From: Priapulus caudatus
Taxonomy: Eukaryota; Priapulida; Priapulimorpha; Priapulimorphida; Priapulidae
Assembly (NCBI RefSeq): GCF_000485595.1
Contig: NW_014577384.1
Coordinates: 471,799-514,641, forward strand
DNA length: 42,843 bases
Reading direction: 5' to 3'
Below the pieces are notes generated by a model that made no database searches, had not been told where the DNA came from, and was given only the letters and a program-made list of their open reading frames with translations. This document shows positions 9,461 through 25,965 of this stretch, piece after piece. Both the position numbers and the translations under genes were made by a program. Within the stretch, counting starts at the first letter, position 1. Each line of letters opens with the position of its first letter.

Positions 9461-10488
9461 TTTTTCTACTGGACGAAATGCACGTACATGTGAACGAGAC
9501 GCGAATCGTTTAGCTTCATTTAACTAAGTTTTAACTTCATTTTACTGGTAATGTGAAATGCACATGATCTGAGATTTGTAAACATGTACGTTGATGCGCA
9601 TTATCTATTTATCGTAGCGGTGATGGGTGAAGAAGGAATCATGCATGCAAACTTTATGGTGAATTAAATGTCCTCATCAATTCGAAAGCAAATTCGAGTC
9701 ATTATGCACACGATACACCACATTGCAAGTTAATACGTGTGGTCCTCTCCAACTATTGATCAAGTTTGCTGCTATTAAACACACACGGGCATGGTAAGCG
9801 ATCCATGAGCGACTTCCGTATTTGGTTAAGGTGGTTCGGAGAGATATTTTGTGAGGTGTTCAGACCCTTCTCCTCGTCCGAGATCATAAGACTTGTGAGT
9901 GAAGAGTGGATATGTAATTGCAAGTACATCAATCGGAAGTATGCTGGCCAAAATTACCGTTGTATTCTGTTTCGTTTTACATGTATTACGTGTACAATGA
10001 GGTAAAAAAAAACGTCGAGATTTCCAGTAGCAAAATGTAATCACCACACATTGGATTTGCACAGCAAAGTCGCACGTGCTTGCCCCGACAGCTACCAAGG
10101 TGTAAACTATTTTGTATATTTTCCCTCGACTTCCAATTGAATGTTATCAATTGTACATACAAGGGATTGTTTTGCTAGCATCTTCTATTCGTTTGTACCG
10201 AAATGCCTAAACATTATTAAAACTTTTCGTTAACAGTTTAAAGCTATAATAGTATCAGATAGTATGCTACTCTGTGCCTTGCTTGTAGAAAATGTCCAAT
10301 AGTTAAAACTTGTTATGCGGGGAATGTATAGTCGCTTATCAAGCGGTTGCTAAGGAAGGCTCATTATATTTTGTATACATGTACATACCAGCGAGTTCCT
10401 GTAGTATAGATATAGCCGTAATGGTTCATATCACTCAGGAGGGAGCGTTGCTTGTTTATGTGGAATGCTTCACCATATATATATATAT
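9461..10488. other. Intergenic DNA
   Basis: No gene, RNA gene or clear repeat recognised. The open frames of 79-90 codons are AT-rich and resemble nothing known to me. Confidence 0.35.
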
Positions 10489-10490
10489 AA

Positions 10491-10531
10491 TCAGAAGTAG
10501 ATAATAGGGAATCCCTATTATCTACTTCTGA
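10491..10531. mobile_element. Solo terminal-repeat palindrome
   Basis: A 41-bp, nearly perfect palindrome: TCAGAAGTAGATAATAGGGA, one spacer base, then its reverse complement. The arms are the termini of the 8333-9128 family with nothing in between, so this is either a maximally deleted copy or a very small mobile unit. It sits in an AT run like the larger copy. Confidence 0.7.
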
Positions 10532-13411
10532 TATAATGTATATATAACCCAGTAACTCATTGTCGTTACCAGTATAATTTCGGAGTAGAAATATCAAATT
10601 TTGTAAAATTCGACAAAGAGCTGAATAAGCGCGTCCATTTTTTGGGAGTAAAAATAGTAACTAAACAGTCGAGCAAAAAAATCAACAAGTCATTGTTCTA
10701 CCTTGTTCTTATGATATGGAAACGTGTCTTGCCAAAATCATTCAGGTGAACTGGCACTCTGTGCTAAGGTGCTGCAGTGCATTTACTGCTATATTGGGCT
10801 GTAGGCCTAGTGCGTGCGTGAACGCTGCATTATGTTCTCCTTCTCTGACCTCTACACAACAATGTTTGCAACCACCACCCACGCCCTCAAATCTGCGTGT
10901 ATCACGGGCAATCGTTTCTCACTTTTCCCATTATATTAACCTATTTATAATAACACATGAATTTAAATTTTAATGCGGAATAATGATTCGGTGATCATTT
11001 TAGCCGGTGCCCTGATATCCAGTGTGAATCAAACGTGTAGGTCAACGAGTAGAGTAGAAGTTGCATGATATATGTATAGACTACATAAATAAATAAATGT
11101 TTGCTCACGATACATCCTTGTCAAATGTATAAATGTGTTTACTAGTATGCATGCTTGTAAGTATGACAGTCATGTTTGCACACCGCCTAGCCACTTAACG
11201 GGACAGAAATATAGCAGGTTATCCTTCAAAATATAGGAGAAATGTAGGAATTTTGAGGAATTGAGCAGAAGCTGTGCACACATTCACCCTACGAAACAAT
11301 TCAGAGATACAGTCTGCAGGAATAAGCTGTTGACTCTTCAAAGAGATGCGCATGACCTGTACAACTTAATAAGAGCAACTCCACTCTGAATGCTTGGTGT
11401 AATCCAGGTCCACCTGAAATATATCACAAAAACACAAATAATGAGTAACACGTTGCACTTTAACAAGTTGCAAGTTCCCATGGCGCTTTAACCTACACAC
11501 GTTAGGGCAAACCATGCATGGGTGAATTGGCTTCACAAGAACACACACAAAAATAACTGAAAGATAACTTACTCTATTATATACAATGAAAGTCATGGTC
11601 ATAAAACTGTTGACAGATAATTGGATAGACCATAGCATAAGAATATATTTGAAGCAAAGTACAAACCATGCAATCTCATAACCTGATATTGTTATATAAA
11701 GTCATTGATTATTCGTTAATTAAAGAACAACTACTAGCAACGACAGTACATGCAAAAGCATCATAGTTCTAATGCCGAGTGGTATAATCCCTTTGCCGCT
11801 ACTTTAGCTCCTGGCTATATCACCACTCTGTAAGTAGTAGCTACAAGATAAACCACTACTCCAAAACGAGGAGCATGTACTACAGTAAGCAATTGTGTTA
11901 GTATCCCCATAAAAAGAGCACAAATTTATCTCAAACAATCACACACGTTTATCTTCTTACTAGAACAGCCACTCGATTTTGTACAATTTATTGCTTTGCA
12001 TTTAATAGCAATTTCAGCCTAGTGCTATTTTACGCTGTAAAACAATAAATTTAGTTATGTTAGAAAGGAAACATGACATACCAGATAGAAGTGAAGTGCC
12101 TTGATATTGGACTACAGCAAGTTCTGGTGAAGATTTTTTTATGAGCTACAGTGTCATCCATCCTACAAATATAATCTTGTATGCCAAGGATTAGTTGCTG
12201 GTAATCTAACTACAAGCATGACAGATGCCACGGACAGGATACACAAGCAAATCTCCAAAACTGGCGGCCAATGCATTGTTATACAAATAAGAATACTACC
12301 CACTTCGTCTCAATTAAGAGTCAATGAATTATTATAGAGAAGATTGCTGCAAGGAATGATCTTGTCAATGAAAGTCCAATATCCATCTATACAAGAGACT
12401 CGATCGGCCATAATAGATGATCTCTCCCCCTAACAAGTTACCCAAAAATTGCCAGCCACTCAAAATATAGGAAATATAGGTTGTGTCAAAATATAGGAGT
12501 TTTATAGGATCCTATAACACACAGGAAATATAGGGAGGTCTAGGAGTTATGTGTTTGAGTAGTAAGAACAGCTGCATCACAACAATTCAATCAGATGAAA
12601 TACAGAGCTACGTTATCGTGTCTATACGACAGTTTCCGATCCACGGGTAACAAAAGTAAGAAACAGCTACAGGGCTGTTTGTTAAGAAAATGTTTTTTAT
12701 TCGATTCCTTACAAACGTCCCTTCCATAAATGTACATAATAAAATAACATAATTATACATAATTGTCATTATTGGAAAAACAAATGACGGCAATACGTCC
12801 GTCCAGACATCTCATCATTAGTCATGACACGTACCAGGCATCCCGGTTACCACGGTTACCACGGAAGCGGACTGAAAGCGATACAGTGGCAGACAAAATT
12901 TGTCTAAAAACGCATGTATTTTTAAAACGACGCTGTGTGCGCGGATAGCTACCAGCAAACATACTCCGTATCACAGCTAGAAATATACCAGTCGCTATCG
13001 TCGTTAAAGTATGCAGCAATGATGTGGATGCAAGTGAGTTAAAAGCTGCTGTATAATTATATATATAATGATGTATATTTATACACCCACCACAATGCAT
13101 TGTTAAAATCTATCCTAGTGAGCATCACACCACACGTCATACAAGACAAACTGCTTCCGAGAATTTTTTTTGCGATCTCGTGGCAATACCAAGATAAACC
13201 AGAATTAATCGAACGCGGTTTACATGTGGATCCACTACACCTGCAATTTACAATCCAGCCACTGTCCGCAGCAATAAGTGTGCTCAACACACACTGTAAA
13301 TACGTAATATGTTAGATTAGCATATGTACATACAGTGCAAATAGGGCAGACTTGTTCCCGCAGTCAGTGGAAGCTGCAACTCCAATAAGGCTTACATTAG
13401 TACGTACGACT
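10532..13411. other. AT-rich intergenic DNA
   Basis: Nothing convincing across about 2.9 kb. A weak minus-strand frame (11638 to 11366, 90 codons) contains a CMVCPNVC cysteine cluster and a TTTCAG acceptor-like site before VDLDYTKHSEW. I do not recognise it and do not call it. AAATATAGGA words repeat around 11220-11250 and 12465-12545. A fragment TGAGCTACAGTGTCAT at about 12143 matches the end of repeats A and B. Confidence 0.35.
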
Positions 13412-13508
13412 ACCGACAGGTGGCAGGGAAGACAAACGCCACCTTGTGGTGGTTACGGGGACCTTGTCAGATGCTACGTCATGGGGAATGTTATTCGTAA
13501 CAACGGTG
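13412..13508. repeat. Flanking direct repeat, left copy
   Basis: About 97 bp starting ACCGACAGGTGGCAGGG, with CACCTTGTGGTGGTTACGGG and GGGGAATGTTATTCGTAACAAC. A second copy with about 15 percent differences is at 13735-13830. The pair brackets the LINE fragment. Confidence 0.75.
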
Positions 13509-13537
13509 GATTGGCCACACCTTACGCAAATTTAGAG

Positions 13538-13735
13538 ACTCTATCGCCATTGACGTGGAACCCACAAGGTCAACAGGGAAGGGGCCGTCCGAAAACCACA
13601 TGGAGGAGGTCGGTCGAAGCAGAAATCAAAGCCGAGGGACACACCTGGGACACCATCAGCCCAACACCGAGTCAGATGGTGAGGATTCATCAGTGGCCTA
13701 TGCTCCACCCAGGAGCCATGGGCGTCACTGACTGA
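13538..13735 (+). pseudogene. Non-LTR retrotransposon reverse-transcriptase C-terminal tail
   Basis: The reading frame shows LTWNPQGQQGRGRPKTTWRR, then EAEIKAEGHTW, then HPGAMG before a stop. This is the characteristic end of many LINE open reading frames (W.P.G.R.RGRPK.TWRR, then G..W, then a short Cys/His-rich end). Only the last 65 or so residues survive, and the usual DR..WR block is replaced by unrelated residues, so this is a dead fragment. No RT catalytic domain or endonuclease is nearby. It lies exactly between two direct repeats of about 97 bp. Confidence 0.7.
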
Positions 13736-13830
13736 CCGACAGGTAGCAGGGACGTCAAACACCACCTTGTTGTTGTTACGGGAAAATTGTCAGATGCTAC
13801 GTTACGGGGAATGTTATTCATAACAACGAT
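13735..13830. repeat. Flanking direct repeat, right copy
   Basis: Second copy of the 97-bp segment at 13412-13508, sharing ACCGACAGGT, CACCACCTTGT, GTCAGATGCTACGT and GGGGAATGTTATTC. Far longer than a normal LINE target-site duplication. Confidence 0.75.
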
Positions 13831-14245
13831 GCCATTCGAACCTCATTCATACTTACAGGCAATTTTCATGCTGTGACTCAATTCGTCATCTCGATAACTA
13901 CCAACTAGTTAGTACTCAACAAGCAGTCAACAAATACATCTATTAACACTAGCATGGCAAGATTGATATTCTATGGCATTCTTTCCTAGTGTTTCATATT
14001 GTTATATATGATACACCCACTACCATCAGGGAAAATACAAAATTCTCATCCGAGTCTTTGTAAAATAAGTAATCAATGTTCGGCAATTAGTCCAAGTAAG
14101 ATGGACACAGTGAGCATAAACCAATACCAGAAAAATTGTAAACTGAATATTCACTTTACAAGCGGTCAAAATGGTCGCTGAAGCAACAATCAAAGCAACA
14201 CTGACGCACACAGCCGCTACGCGTGATCCCAGCTCCTACGTGTAA

Positions 14246-14479
14246 ATTTGGGTTTACACTACCGACTTTGTGTTGGCGAATTGGCGAATTGGACCAACTT
14301 CCCAACTATACAACCGACAGTCAGCAGTGTAAATGCAAAAGTTGCGCGACAAACCGATCGATAGCAACTAGTTGGGAGATCAGAACATGTTCTATTTTCG
14401 CCAACTCGGAGTTGGCGAATTGGGAAGTTGGTCCGACTCGCCAATTCGCTAACATAAAGTTGGTAGTGTAAACCCAGCT
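14246..14479. mobile_element. PIF/Harbinger-like MITE with TAA TSD
   Basis: A 234-bp element with long terminal inverted repeats built on GGGTTTACACTACC and GCGAATTGGCGA/GGACCAACTTCCCAA. A 3-bp TAA is duplicated at both ends (14243-14245 and 14480-14482). A TWA duplication is the known signature of PIF/Harbinger insertions. There is no coding capacity. Confidence 0.75.
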
Positions 14480-14482
14480 TAA

Positions 14483-16355
14483 TGCAATGTGGTACACGCA
14501 ACACAGTGACGTATCTCCAGGAATTCTCGCAGCGGATTAAAACACCCTATATAACAATCAATATCCTAAATTATGTACACGCGCTTCACAAGTCATGCAG
14601 CACTTCCTTGCATGATTTTCATACATGAGCAACAATTCCTTTTCATCGTAGCTTCAATAGCAGTATGACACAAAAACTGATCGACATAGCACAACGCAAA
14701 CGTTTGCCACAAGCACACATTTTAATAAACTCAAGGTCACTATATTTTACTGCCCAAACGAGCACCTGCAAGCATAGCTCTATAACTATAGCCCTTCGCT
14801 GCAGCTGTGGCAGAGTCAAGGGCTATTGTTCTAGAGCTACTGCAAGCCTGCATCAGTCGTGACGTAACCAACACACAACTCTTACGACTTCCACCGGGGA
14901 ATGAAGAATTGGCATGAGCCGGCAGCAGCATCTTTCTCATTTACAAGAAGCAATCGTTTCTACAAAGGAAGGGCTTCACCACTACAACAGTAACAGGAGA
15001 AAACGACAAATACAAATACAAAGCCTACCGAATATTATTGCATGATCGAACAGAAGACGTGTAGTACACAGAACAGAAACTCACATAAGGCACTATCCGG
15101 TAGCGGAAGACAGGATGGGGGGGGGGCAGTGGCAATGTGCTGACTGGTTAAAATGCTGAGGTGAACATGCAATTGCATGTCAAGCATAGATGTGTACCAC
15201 TGATCAGTAATCACAATACTTTCAAACCTACAACCCTAGTGGCGCCACCTACATTTTCATAAAGTGATTACTAGCCAAGCCAATATGGGGGAATGTACAG
15301 AACATATCACTTATGTATCAGTTGTGTCAGTTTGATATACATTTGCAGATTGGCGAACAGTGGCAGAAGCTTCTGGGTGGGGATACCAACAAACAAAAAG
15401 AGTAAAACATGCCAACAGTAAAAAGCTAGAATGCGTACTAACCTGCTATCTAATTACAACGGTCACAAACACACACAGTACTTAATTTGACTGTTTGTAA
15501 CACTACAGCGTAAAGACTGAATAAGGAGCCCAGTAACAGATAAGACGCACGCACACACCGCACGCACACGCGAGAGCCCCCCTGAAACCTGATGAAATGA
15601 ACACACGCTGGCCAGGTCGGTGCGGAGTATGAGAGATCATCGTAAATAAAACGTACCTACTACAACCTCAAAATCAACAACCTGCCTCTCTTTGAGAATG
15701 CAGCAAACGTGCACTGGTGATGCTTATTAACGAATAGCTGCCCGCAACGTACCATGAACCCACGCATACTACACATACATACACCCACGCGCGCACGTAC
15801 GCACGCACGCACGCACATACATGAAAGTATCTACCAAGTATACACATGTTCACGGTTATGGAACTGAATTCCCAAGCTGTGCTTGCAATTCCTCGTGGCA
15901 CAATCTGAAACGTAAAAGGAACAGCCCCCGTACAAGAGGCGAAATGCATTTTGGAATGTTAACAAAACCGACGATAACAAAACGCTTCAGTTCAAAAGAA
16001 AAGCAACTATCAGATAGCTGCTAGATCACAACGCTGAACTAATAACGCATGCTTCAAGTAGTAACGAAATGGAATGGATTTCTCACAAGTTATGCATAAT
16101 CCATGATAAATTATGCACGACTCGCTGCGTCAGCTGCACAAATAATCACGTTTTTTCATCACAGTGAAACCGTTGACCATTTCATGTTAACGAAAACGTG
16201 CTCCAGTTAGCACTTCCACTCTGCCACGTCGCACGACCTACTGGTTAGACGCGTCCCTTGTCGGTTTTTACGCACGAAAAAGACATCTAACGACACCGCC
16301 CGCAGTAGAAACACATTCTCTGATTGGGGCAGAGTTCATCGAATTAGGTAAAAGA
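14483..16355. other. Intergenic DNA
   Basis: No gene recognised. It includes a G-run (about 15117-15126) and short CACG/ACGC microsatellites (about 15545-15570 and 15785-15815). The remaining open frames are short and unlike any family. Confidence 0.35.
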
Positions 16356-16358
16356 TTA

Positions 16359-16663
16359 AGCCTAGCGCAGACTTGCGATTTTTGGTTGCTCGTCGCTGCA
16401 AACTGCAACCGCAAGCGATCGGTCGATGTGTCACCGCGTGTGCGCACACAGGCGATTTCGAAGCAATTCTAGAGCATTTTGGGAGCGATGAGTTGCCCAA
16501 AAACCAAACTAGTTTGATTTCTTGCAACTCGTCGCAAGCGACCAGAATCGCTACGGGTTGCAGTTGCACGTTCCCACAGACGTAGCGATTTCACAACAAT
16601 TTTTACAGCGATTCTAGAATCGCTGTCAAGCTGCATGAAAAAATTGCAGCTCTGCGCTAGGTT
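16359..16663. mobile_element. PIF/Harbinger-like MITE with TTA TSD
   Basis: A 305-bp element. The left end AGCCTAGCGCAGACTTGC is the inverted match of the right end GCAGCTCTGCGCTAGGTT, with a few mismatches. TTA flanks both sides (16356-16358 and 16664-16666). The interior is rich in GCAACC/GCGATT words, partly self-complementary. The TSD and long TIR fit PIF/Harbinger. No transposase. Confidence 0.75.
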
Positions 16664-16666
16664 TTA

Positions 16667-17300
16667 GAAGACCAGCAGTTTTCTGATTGGTGCCTCGTAG
16701 GATACATCTCATTCAAGCTAAAGGTTGTCGCGGGACACTTAACACAGTGAAAGAGCAGAGAAATGCTGAACATATACAAACGTGCATATTGTCACACCAG
16801 CCACTTAAATTTGGGATAAATCGATTACGGGAATCAATCTAAGATTGAAAGGTTACAGTATCGAGGAAAATGCATCAGCCTAGAGTGAAAAAAATGCATA
16901 ACTTGTTCGTCATAGCGAAATGTAAATGGAGTATAACACAACAACCATCAAGGAATGTATTGACAAAATCGGGACCTTTCCAAATCACACCACTAGCCAC
17001 ATATCACATCACACCTGTACAACAACCACAGGGGGTCAACCCAACTGATGGATGGCCCGAGAAACAAAATGGCTCCCCGAGAAATAAAAAAAAGCTGTCC
17101 GAGAAAAACAATGGCACTCTTTTCACGGTCACCCGTGCCAACATCTGATGCACACAATAGACAATTGTTAGATAACAATAGATAACTTCTGTTCGAACGT
17201 GTTCACCAGTTACCCAGGGAGAGTGTAGTACAGTAATCAACTCGAGAGGTAAGTATTCAGGGAGGTAATGACAATGGAAGCTGCACGAGATGCCGTAAAA
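16667..17300. other. Intergenic DNA
   Basis: No gene or RNA gene recognised. The open frames are under 95 codons and resemble nothing. Confidence 0.35.
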
Positions 17301-17340
17301 TCAGGAGTGTATAATATCATCTATATTATACACTTCTGGT
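17301..17340. repeat. Palindrome of the ATCAGGAGT family
   Basis: ATCAGGAGTGTATAATA is followed after a few bases by TATTATACACTTCTGGT, an imperfect inverted copy. It lies directly before the 62-bp tandem array. Confidence 0.6.
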
Positions 17341-17346
17341 AAAAAT

Positions 17347-17594
17347 GTACGCCGGGAATATCGGAATGTGAAACGAGGGGAATGTATAACCTGCACATCA
17401 ACGCAAACGTACGCCGGGAATATCGGAATGTGAAACGAGGGGAATGTATAACCTGCACATCAACGCAAACGTACGCCGGGAATATCGGAATGTGAAACGA
17501 GGGGAATGTATAACCTGCACATCAACGCAAACGTACGCCGGGAATATCGGAATGTGAAACGAGGGGAATGTATAACCTGCACATCAACGCAAAA
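17347..17594. repeat. Four-copy 62-bp tandem repeat
   Basis: Four essentially identical 62-bp units start at 17347, 17409, 17471 and 17533, each beginning GTACGCCGGGAATATCGGAA and ending CATCAACGCAAAC. The lack of divergence implies recent expansion or gene conversion. No open frame spans the array and there is no unit/spacer structure, so it is a minisatellite. Confidence 0.95.
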
Positions 17595-18700
17595 CGAGAG
17601 CTGCCTAATGACCATGTCTACTACGTACTACGCAGTGACGATAGCTGCGCAAATCCGCCTGCCATGGAATTATTAATCATAACGCATGCCACCACATAAG
17701 TTTCATTTACTGTGGCGATCACGAAAATGAAATAGTTGTAGCAGCGCTCTGCCACGTGTGGTGTTCAACTGCATTGCAGTCCTGCTGCATACAGTACCCA
17801 CCACCACAGTCAATATCTATATCTGTATACATAATCGAAGAAACTGGCACAACATATAGCATCGTGTATGCGTAAGCTATACAGCATGAGAAACAAGACG
17901 CAAAGCAGGTGTCAGTTGAAGGAAAAAGACGTCGTTCATGAACCAGTGTGGTAGATGCCCGGAATACACCATTCTCTAAAATTCGTTCGAAATGCTGTCG
18001 TTCGCGAATCAAACCAGTATAGAGAATACACGGTGGGAACATTCGCCGGGGAACTTCACCCCACTGGTAGATGGCGCACGATAAACAATAGTACATGCCT
18101 AACGCTATCCCACCATCACGCGATTCGTTGTCTCGTAACATGCACGTGCACATTACACGTGTGATACATATGTATGCGTAACAATAAAAATCCCACCACA
18201 ACCATCTATTTACGACTGATCTTCATCATATCCAAACAACATCATAGTCGTATAAATTTGGCATCTTATTTTCGTTATACATATACACGCGCGTTTCACG
18301 TGCCGGCTATAGCTGATTATTTACATGCCGTCGACGACGCGCTTACAAACTATACACACGCGCACCTCACAATCTCATTATTTGTTGCCATGGCAACGAT
18401 TAAATTCCGTAGTGTGCAGCATCTTGTGAAAACGTCAAAAAATTGGGATTCACTAGAAGTGTCATTAAATACAACCATAGTAAGCTGCCCCCAGTGTGAC
18501 CTACTCAGTGTGTATGATCACCACACCTCACCAGCACCTCGAATTGCATTTTCTCCTCCTGCGCAAGAAGAAAGCTGGGCAGAGTTTTGTTGGAAGCGCA
18601 GAGGTGAAGGGTAGCAAGGGTAATAGTCCGATAGTTGCCTCTAATTCCCCGGCTCCCGAAAACGGAACAGGAATGCAGCCAACTGACCAAGCGGCTGAAA
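17595..18700. other. Intergenic DNA downstream of the MLK gene
   Basis: No gene called. The 160-codon minus frame (18201-17719) and the 146-codon plus frame (18174-18614) lack family resemblance and have no matching splice context. A CCACTGGTAGATGGCG word at about 18060 echoes CCAGTGTGGTAGATGCC at about 17943. Confidence 0.35.
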
Positions 18701-18996
18701 TGCTTTCGCGGGACGAATGGGCGTCATGCTGCGGGACAACTAATCGAATGTCAACCGACATGGAACGAATGAGTGTCGCAATGCAGCACGACGATCCGGC
18801 GTGGAATGAATGAGCGTCACGACGCAGCACGACGAGCGGGCGTGGAATGAATGAGCGTTGCTGGACGTGGTATGATGAGCCGATCTCCGGTCGACGAACA
18901 AGCGTGGCCGCACACAGAATTAACTCGCCGCTGCCAGTTGTTGCCGCTTACTGCCGGTTGTTGCCTCTTGCTGCTGCCTGCTGCTGCCTGCTGCTG
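18700..18996. repeat. Minisatellite and CTG-rich tract in the MLK 3' flank
   Basis: From about 18700 to 18880 a segment of about 40 bp (GGCGTGGAATGAATGAGCGT, then CACGACGCAGCACGACG) repeats about three times with divergence. From about 18930 to 18996 a (TTGCTGCTGCC)-type tract follows immediately after the MLK stop on the minus strand and probably lies in the 3' UTR. I found no clear AATAAA for the minus-strand gene in this area. Confidence 0.65.
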
Positions 18997-19002
18997 CCGC
19001 CT

Positions 19003-24073
<5,071 letters not shown>

Positions 24074-24096
24074 CTAGTTATCTAGATAGTATAGTA

Positions 24097-24138
24097 TCAG
24101 GAGTAAATAATAATAGATCTATTATTATTCAGTCCTGA
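24097..24138. mobile_element. Solo terminal palindrome with TA flanks
   Basis: A 42-bp palindrome starting TCAGGAGTAAATAATAATAG and ending with its near reverse complement, with TA immediately on each side (24095-24096, 24139-24140). The ends match the 8333-9128 element. A further half-copy (CACACTCCTGAT) follows at about 24163. Confidence 0.75.
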
Positions 24139-24413
24139 TAGTATCTATATTACACACTCCTGATCGTGTTATGACATGTCTCTCTAGTAGTACTGAGCTA
24201 GGTGTCATCGACCTACGAGGAGCCACGATAGTCACGTTAATAGCAACCTGTGAGTCTGGTTAGTGAAATTTTGTGCATTTTCTGAGCGACAAATCTTATG
24301 ATGTACTCACGCAACACGTCTTGAACATTTTATTAGCGTAGCATAAACTGGATTTATTGATTAAAGTTCATCTACAGTTCACCTACGTGCTGTTTTACAA
24401 TCATTCTATGATT

Positions 24414-25556
24414 AAAATAAAAGTGTCAATGACACTGTAGCTCACCACAAAAAAGGACACAAATGAGTGAGTGAGAAGAAGTCAGTTTTAATTGAGCAAC
24501 CATCGACGTACATTATAGAAACGAAGAGTATATATGAGAGAACTCCCATTATACACTCTTGATAATTATGTGTAATTTTTTATGTGAAAATAAATGTTTG
24601 AGATGTGAAAGTCTGAGATGTGGGCGAGTGATGGCGTTACACCTAAATGATCGCCATTTAACGTTTTTATAATATTCAGATTTAGGCACTGCCTAAAAGC
24701 GGAGCTCCCGATGTGTAACGTGTAAGATTGAAAGGATACGCTTATTCCACGTAGCTGCTATATACCACGTGACAATGGTGTTTCCCTGCCCCTAACACAA
24801 CTTTTGTCAAAGGTTAATTGGTTGTATGGAAGTGTTTACTTCGTATGAGTTTTTCTAGGCGGTAGCACACGGTTGCCATCTGTATATCGCAATAATAATT
24901 TATAAACCAAAATGAATCACAATTTGTGACGGTAGATGGCGCTATACCCGCTTTGATGTTTCTTAGCGATGGCGTTCGAAATAAATAGGTTATGCTACGT
25001 TCCGACATGTTTTGTAACACTTTACTCTAATATAGACGTTTTATCGGCAGGGTGGAGAGGAAATACCAATTTTGCATTAAAGATATTGTCAATGAAATCT
25101 TGTAAAACGAACCAGACAAGTGTGACCCCACAGACTGTTATCTGCGTGTCTATATAATATGCTATATAATTGCCAAAACCTACATAATTTGCATACAAAA
25201 AATTTAAATATCCAAACCCCTGTAATACGTTTTGGGGCCAGCCCTTATTCATTCACATACCAAAAATGAGCAAAATCCGTTGAACCTGAACTGACTAAAA
25301 TGGCAATTTCCATTTTTGCCAAAAAATTGCCGTGGCTCGTAAGTACGTCGACTGGCGACTGCTCCAAAATAGGACGTTCAAACCTCTCCCATAGCAGTAG
25401 CAACTATACCCAATTTCAAACGTGGGTCAAACGGTTCCTGAGTTATCGTTGACCGTAGCCAAATGTTGACGGAAGGCCGGACGGACGTACGACGGACGAC
25501 GACCCATGGTAATAGCTCATCTTGCCGATGTCAAGGCGAGCTAAAAACCAACCAAT
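24414..25556 (+). repeat. Dispersed transposon-like repeat, copy B
   Basis: The inverted counterpart of 4786-5658. It starts near AGTGTCAATGACACTGTAGC and ends with a GGACGGACG tract, GACCCATGG and GATGTCAAGGCGAGCTAAAAA. Relative to copy A it carries about 200 extra bases (about 24457-24655) that contain an ATACTCTT-type palindrome half. Point differences and small indels separate the copies. No coding capacity. Confidence 0.8.
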
Positions 25557-25679
25557 CTAACATCTAGATATAATCATCTTATCAAGTGATGACAGCGTAA
25601 ACTTGAGCGGCTGAGTTTTTGAGTTTTTGTGCGACAGAAACTGACAGCTCAAGGTTCCGGTGGAAACGCTGTAATGGAA

Positions 25680-25701
25680 AGCACACACACATACGCATGC
25701 A

Positions 25702-25733
<32 letters not shown>

Positions 25734-25965
25734 CACTCACACACACACACATGCGCGTGCACGCGCACACGCACGGACACTGCACACACGTGCACACAAA
25801 CATACTCAAGACGTTCACAACAACAGACTCACACGCATATATGGACGCACACACACATATATGCACACACTCATATACGCAAGCACACGCATGCACGCGT
25901 TCTGAACAGTACGGTTTAGCTCTGTAGCCAGTATTGCACATGGCGTTGCTCTATACAACATTATC
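25680..25965. repeat. CA/ACGC microsatellite plus recurring module
   Basis: Interrupted CACA/ACGC repeats (25680-25890), then a module of about 80 bp (GAACAGTACGG, TAGCCAGTATTGCACATGG) shared with 748-822. The Thr-His-rich and Cys-Val-rich frames here are artefacts. Confidence 0.8.

Noticed and set aside
11366-11638. Possible minus-strand zinc-finger-like or terminal exon (CMVCPNVC, VDLDYTKHSEW)
   Set aside because: The cysteine spacing does not fit a standard zinc finger and no adjoining exon was found; kept only as a remark in the intergenic entry.
17347-17594. CRISPR-like array
   Set aside because: Whole 62-bp units are repeated with no variable spacers, and the genome is eukaryotic.
17719-18201. 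160-codon minus-strand frame
   Set aside because: No recognisable domain, Cys/Tyr/Ile-rich AT-type composition, no splice or conservation clue.
18174-18813. Overlapping + frames of 146 and 105 codons
   Set aside because: No family resemblance; the region ends in a minisatellite that shapes the frames.
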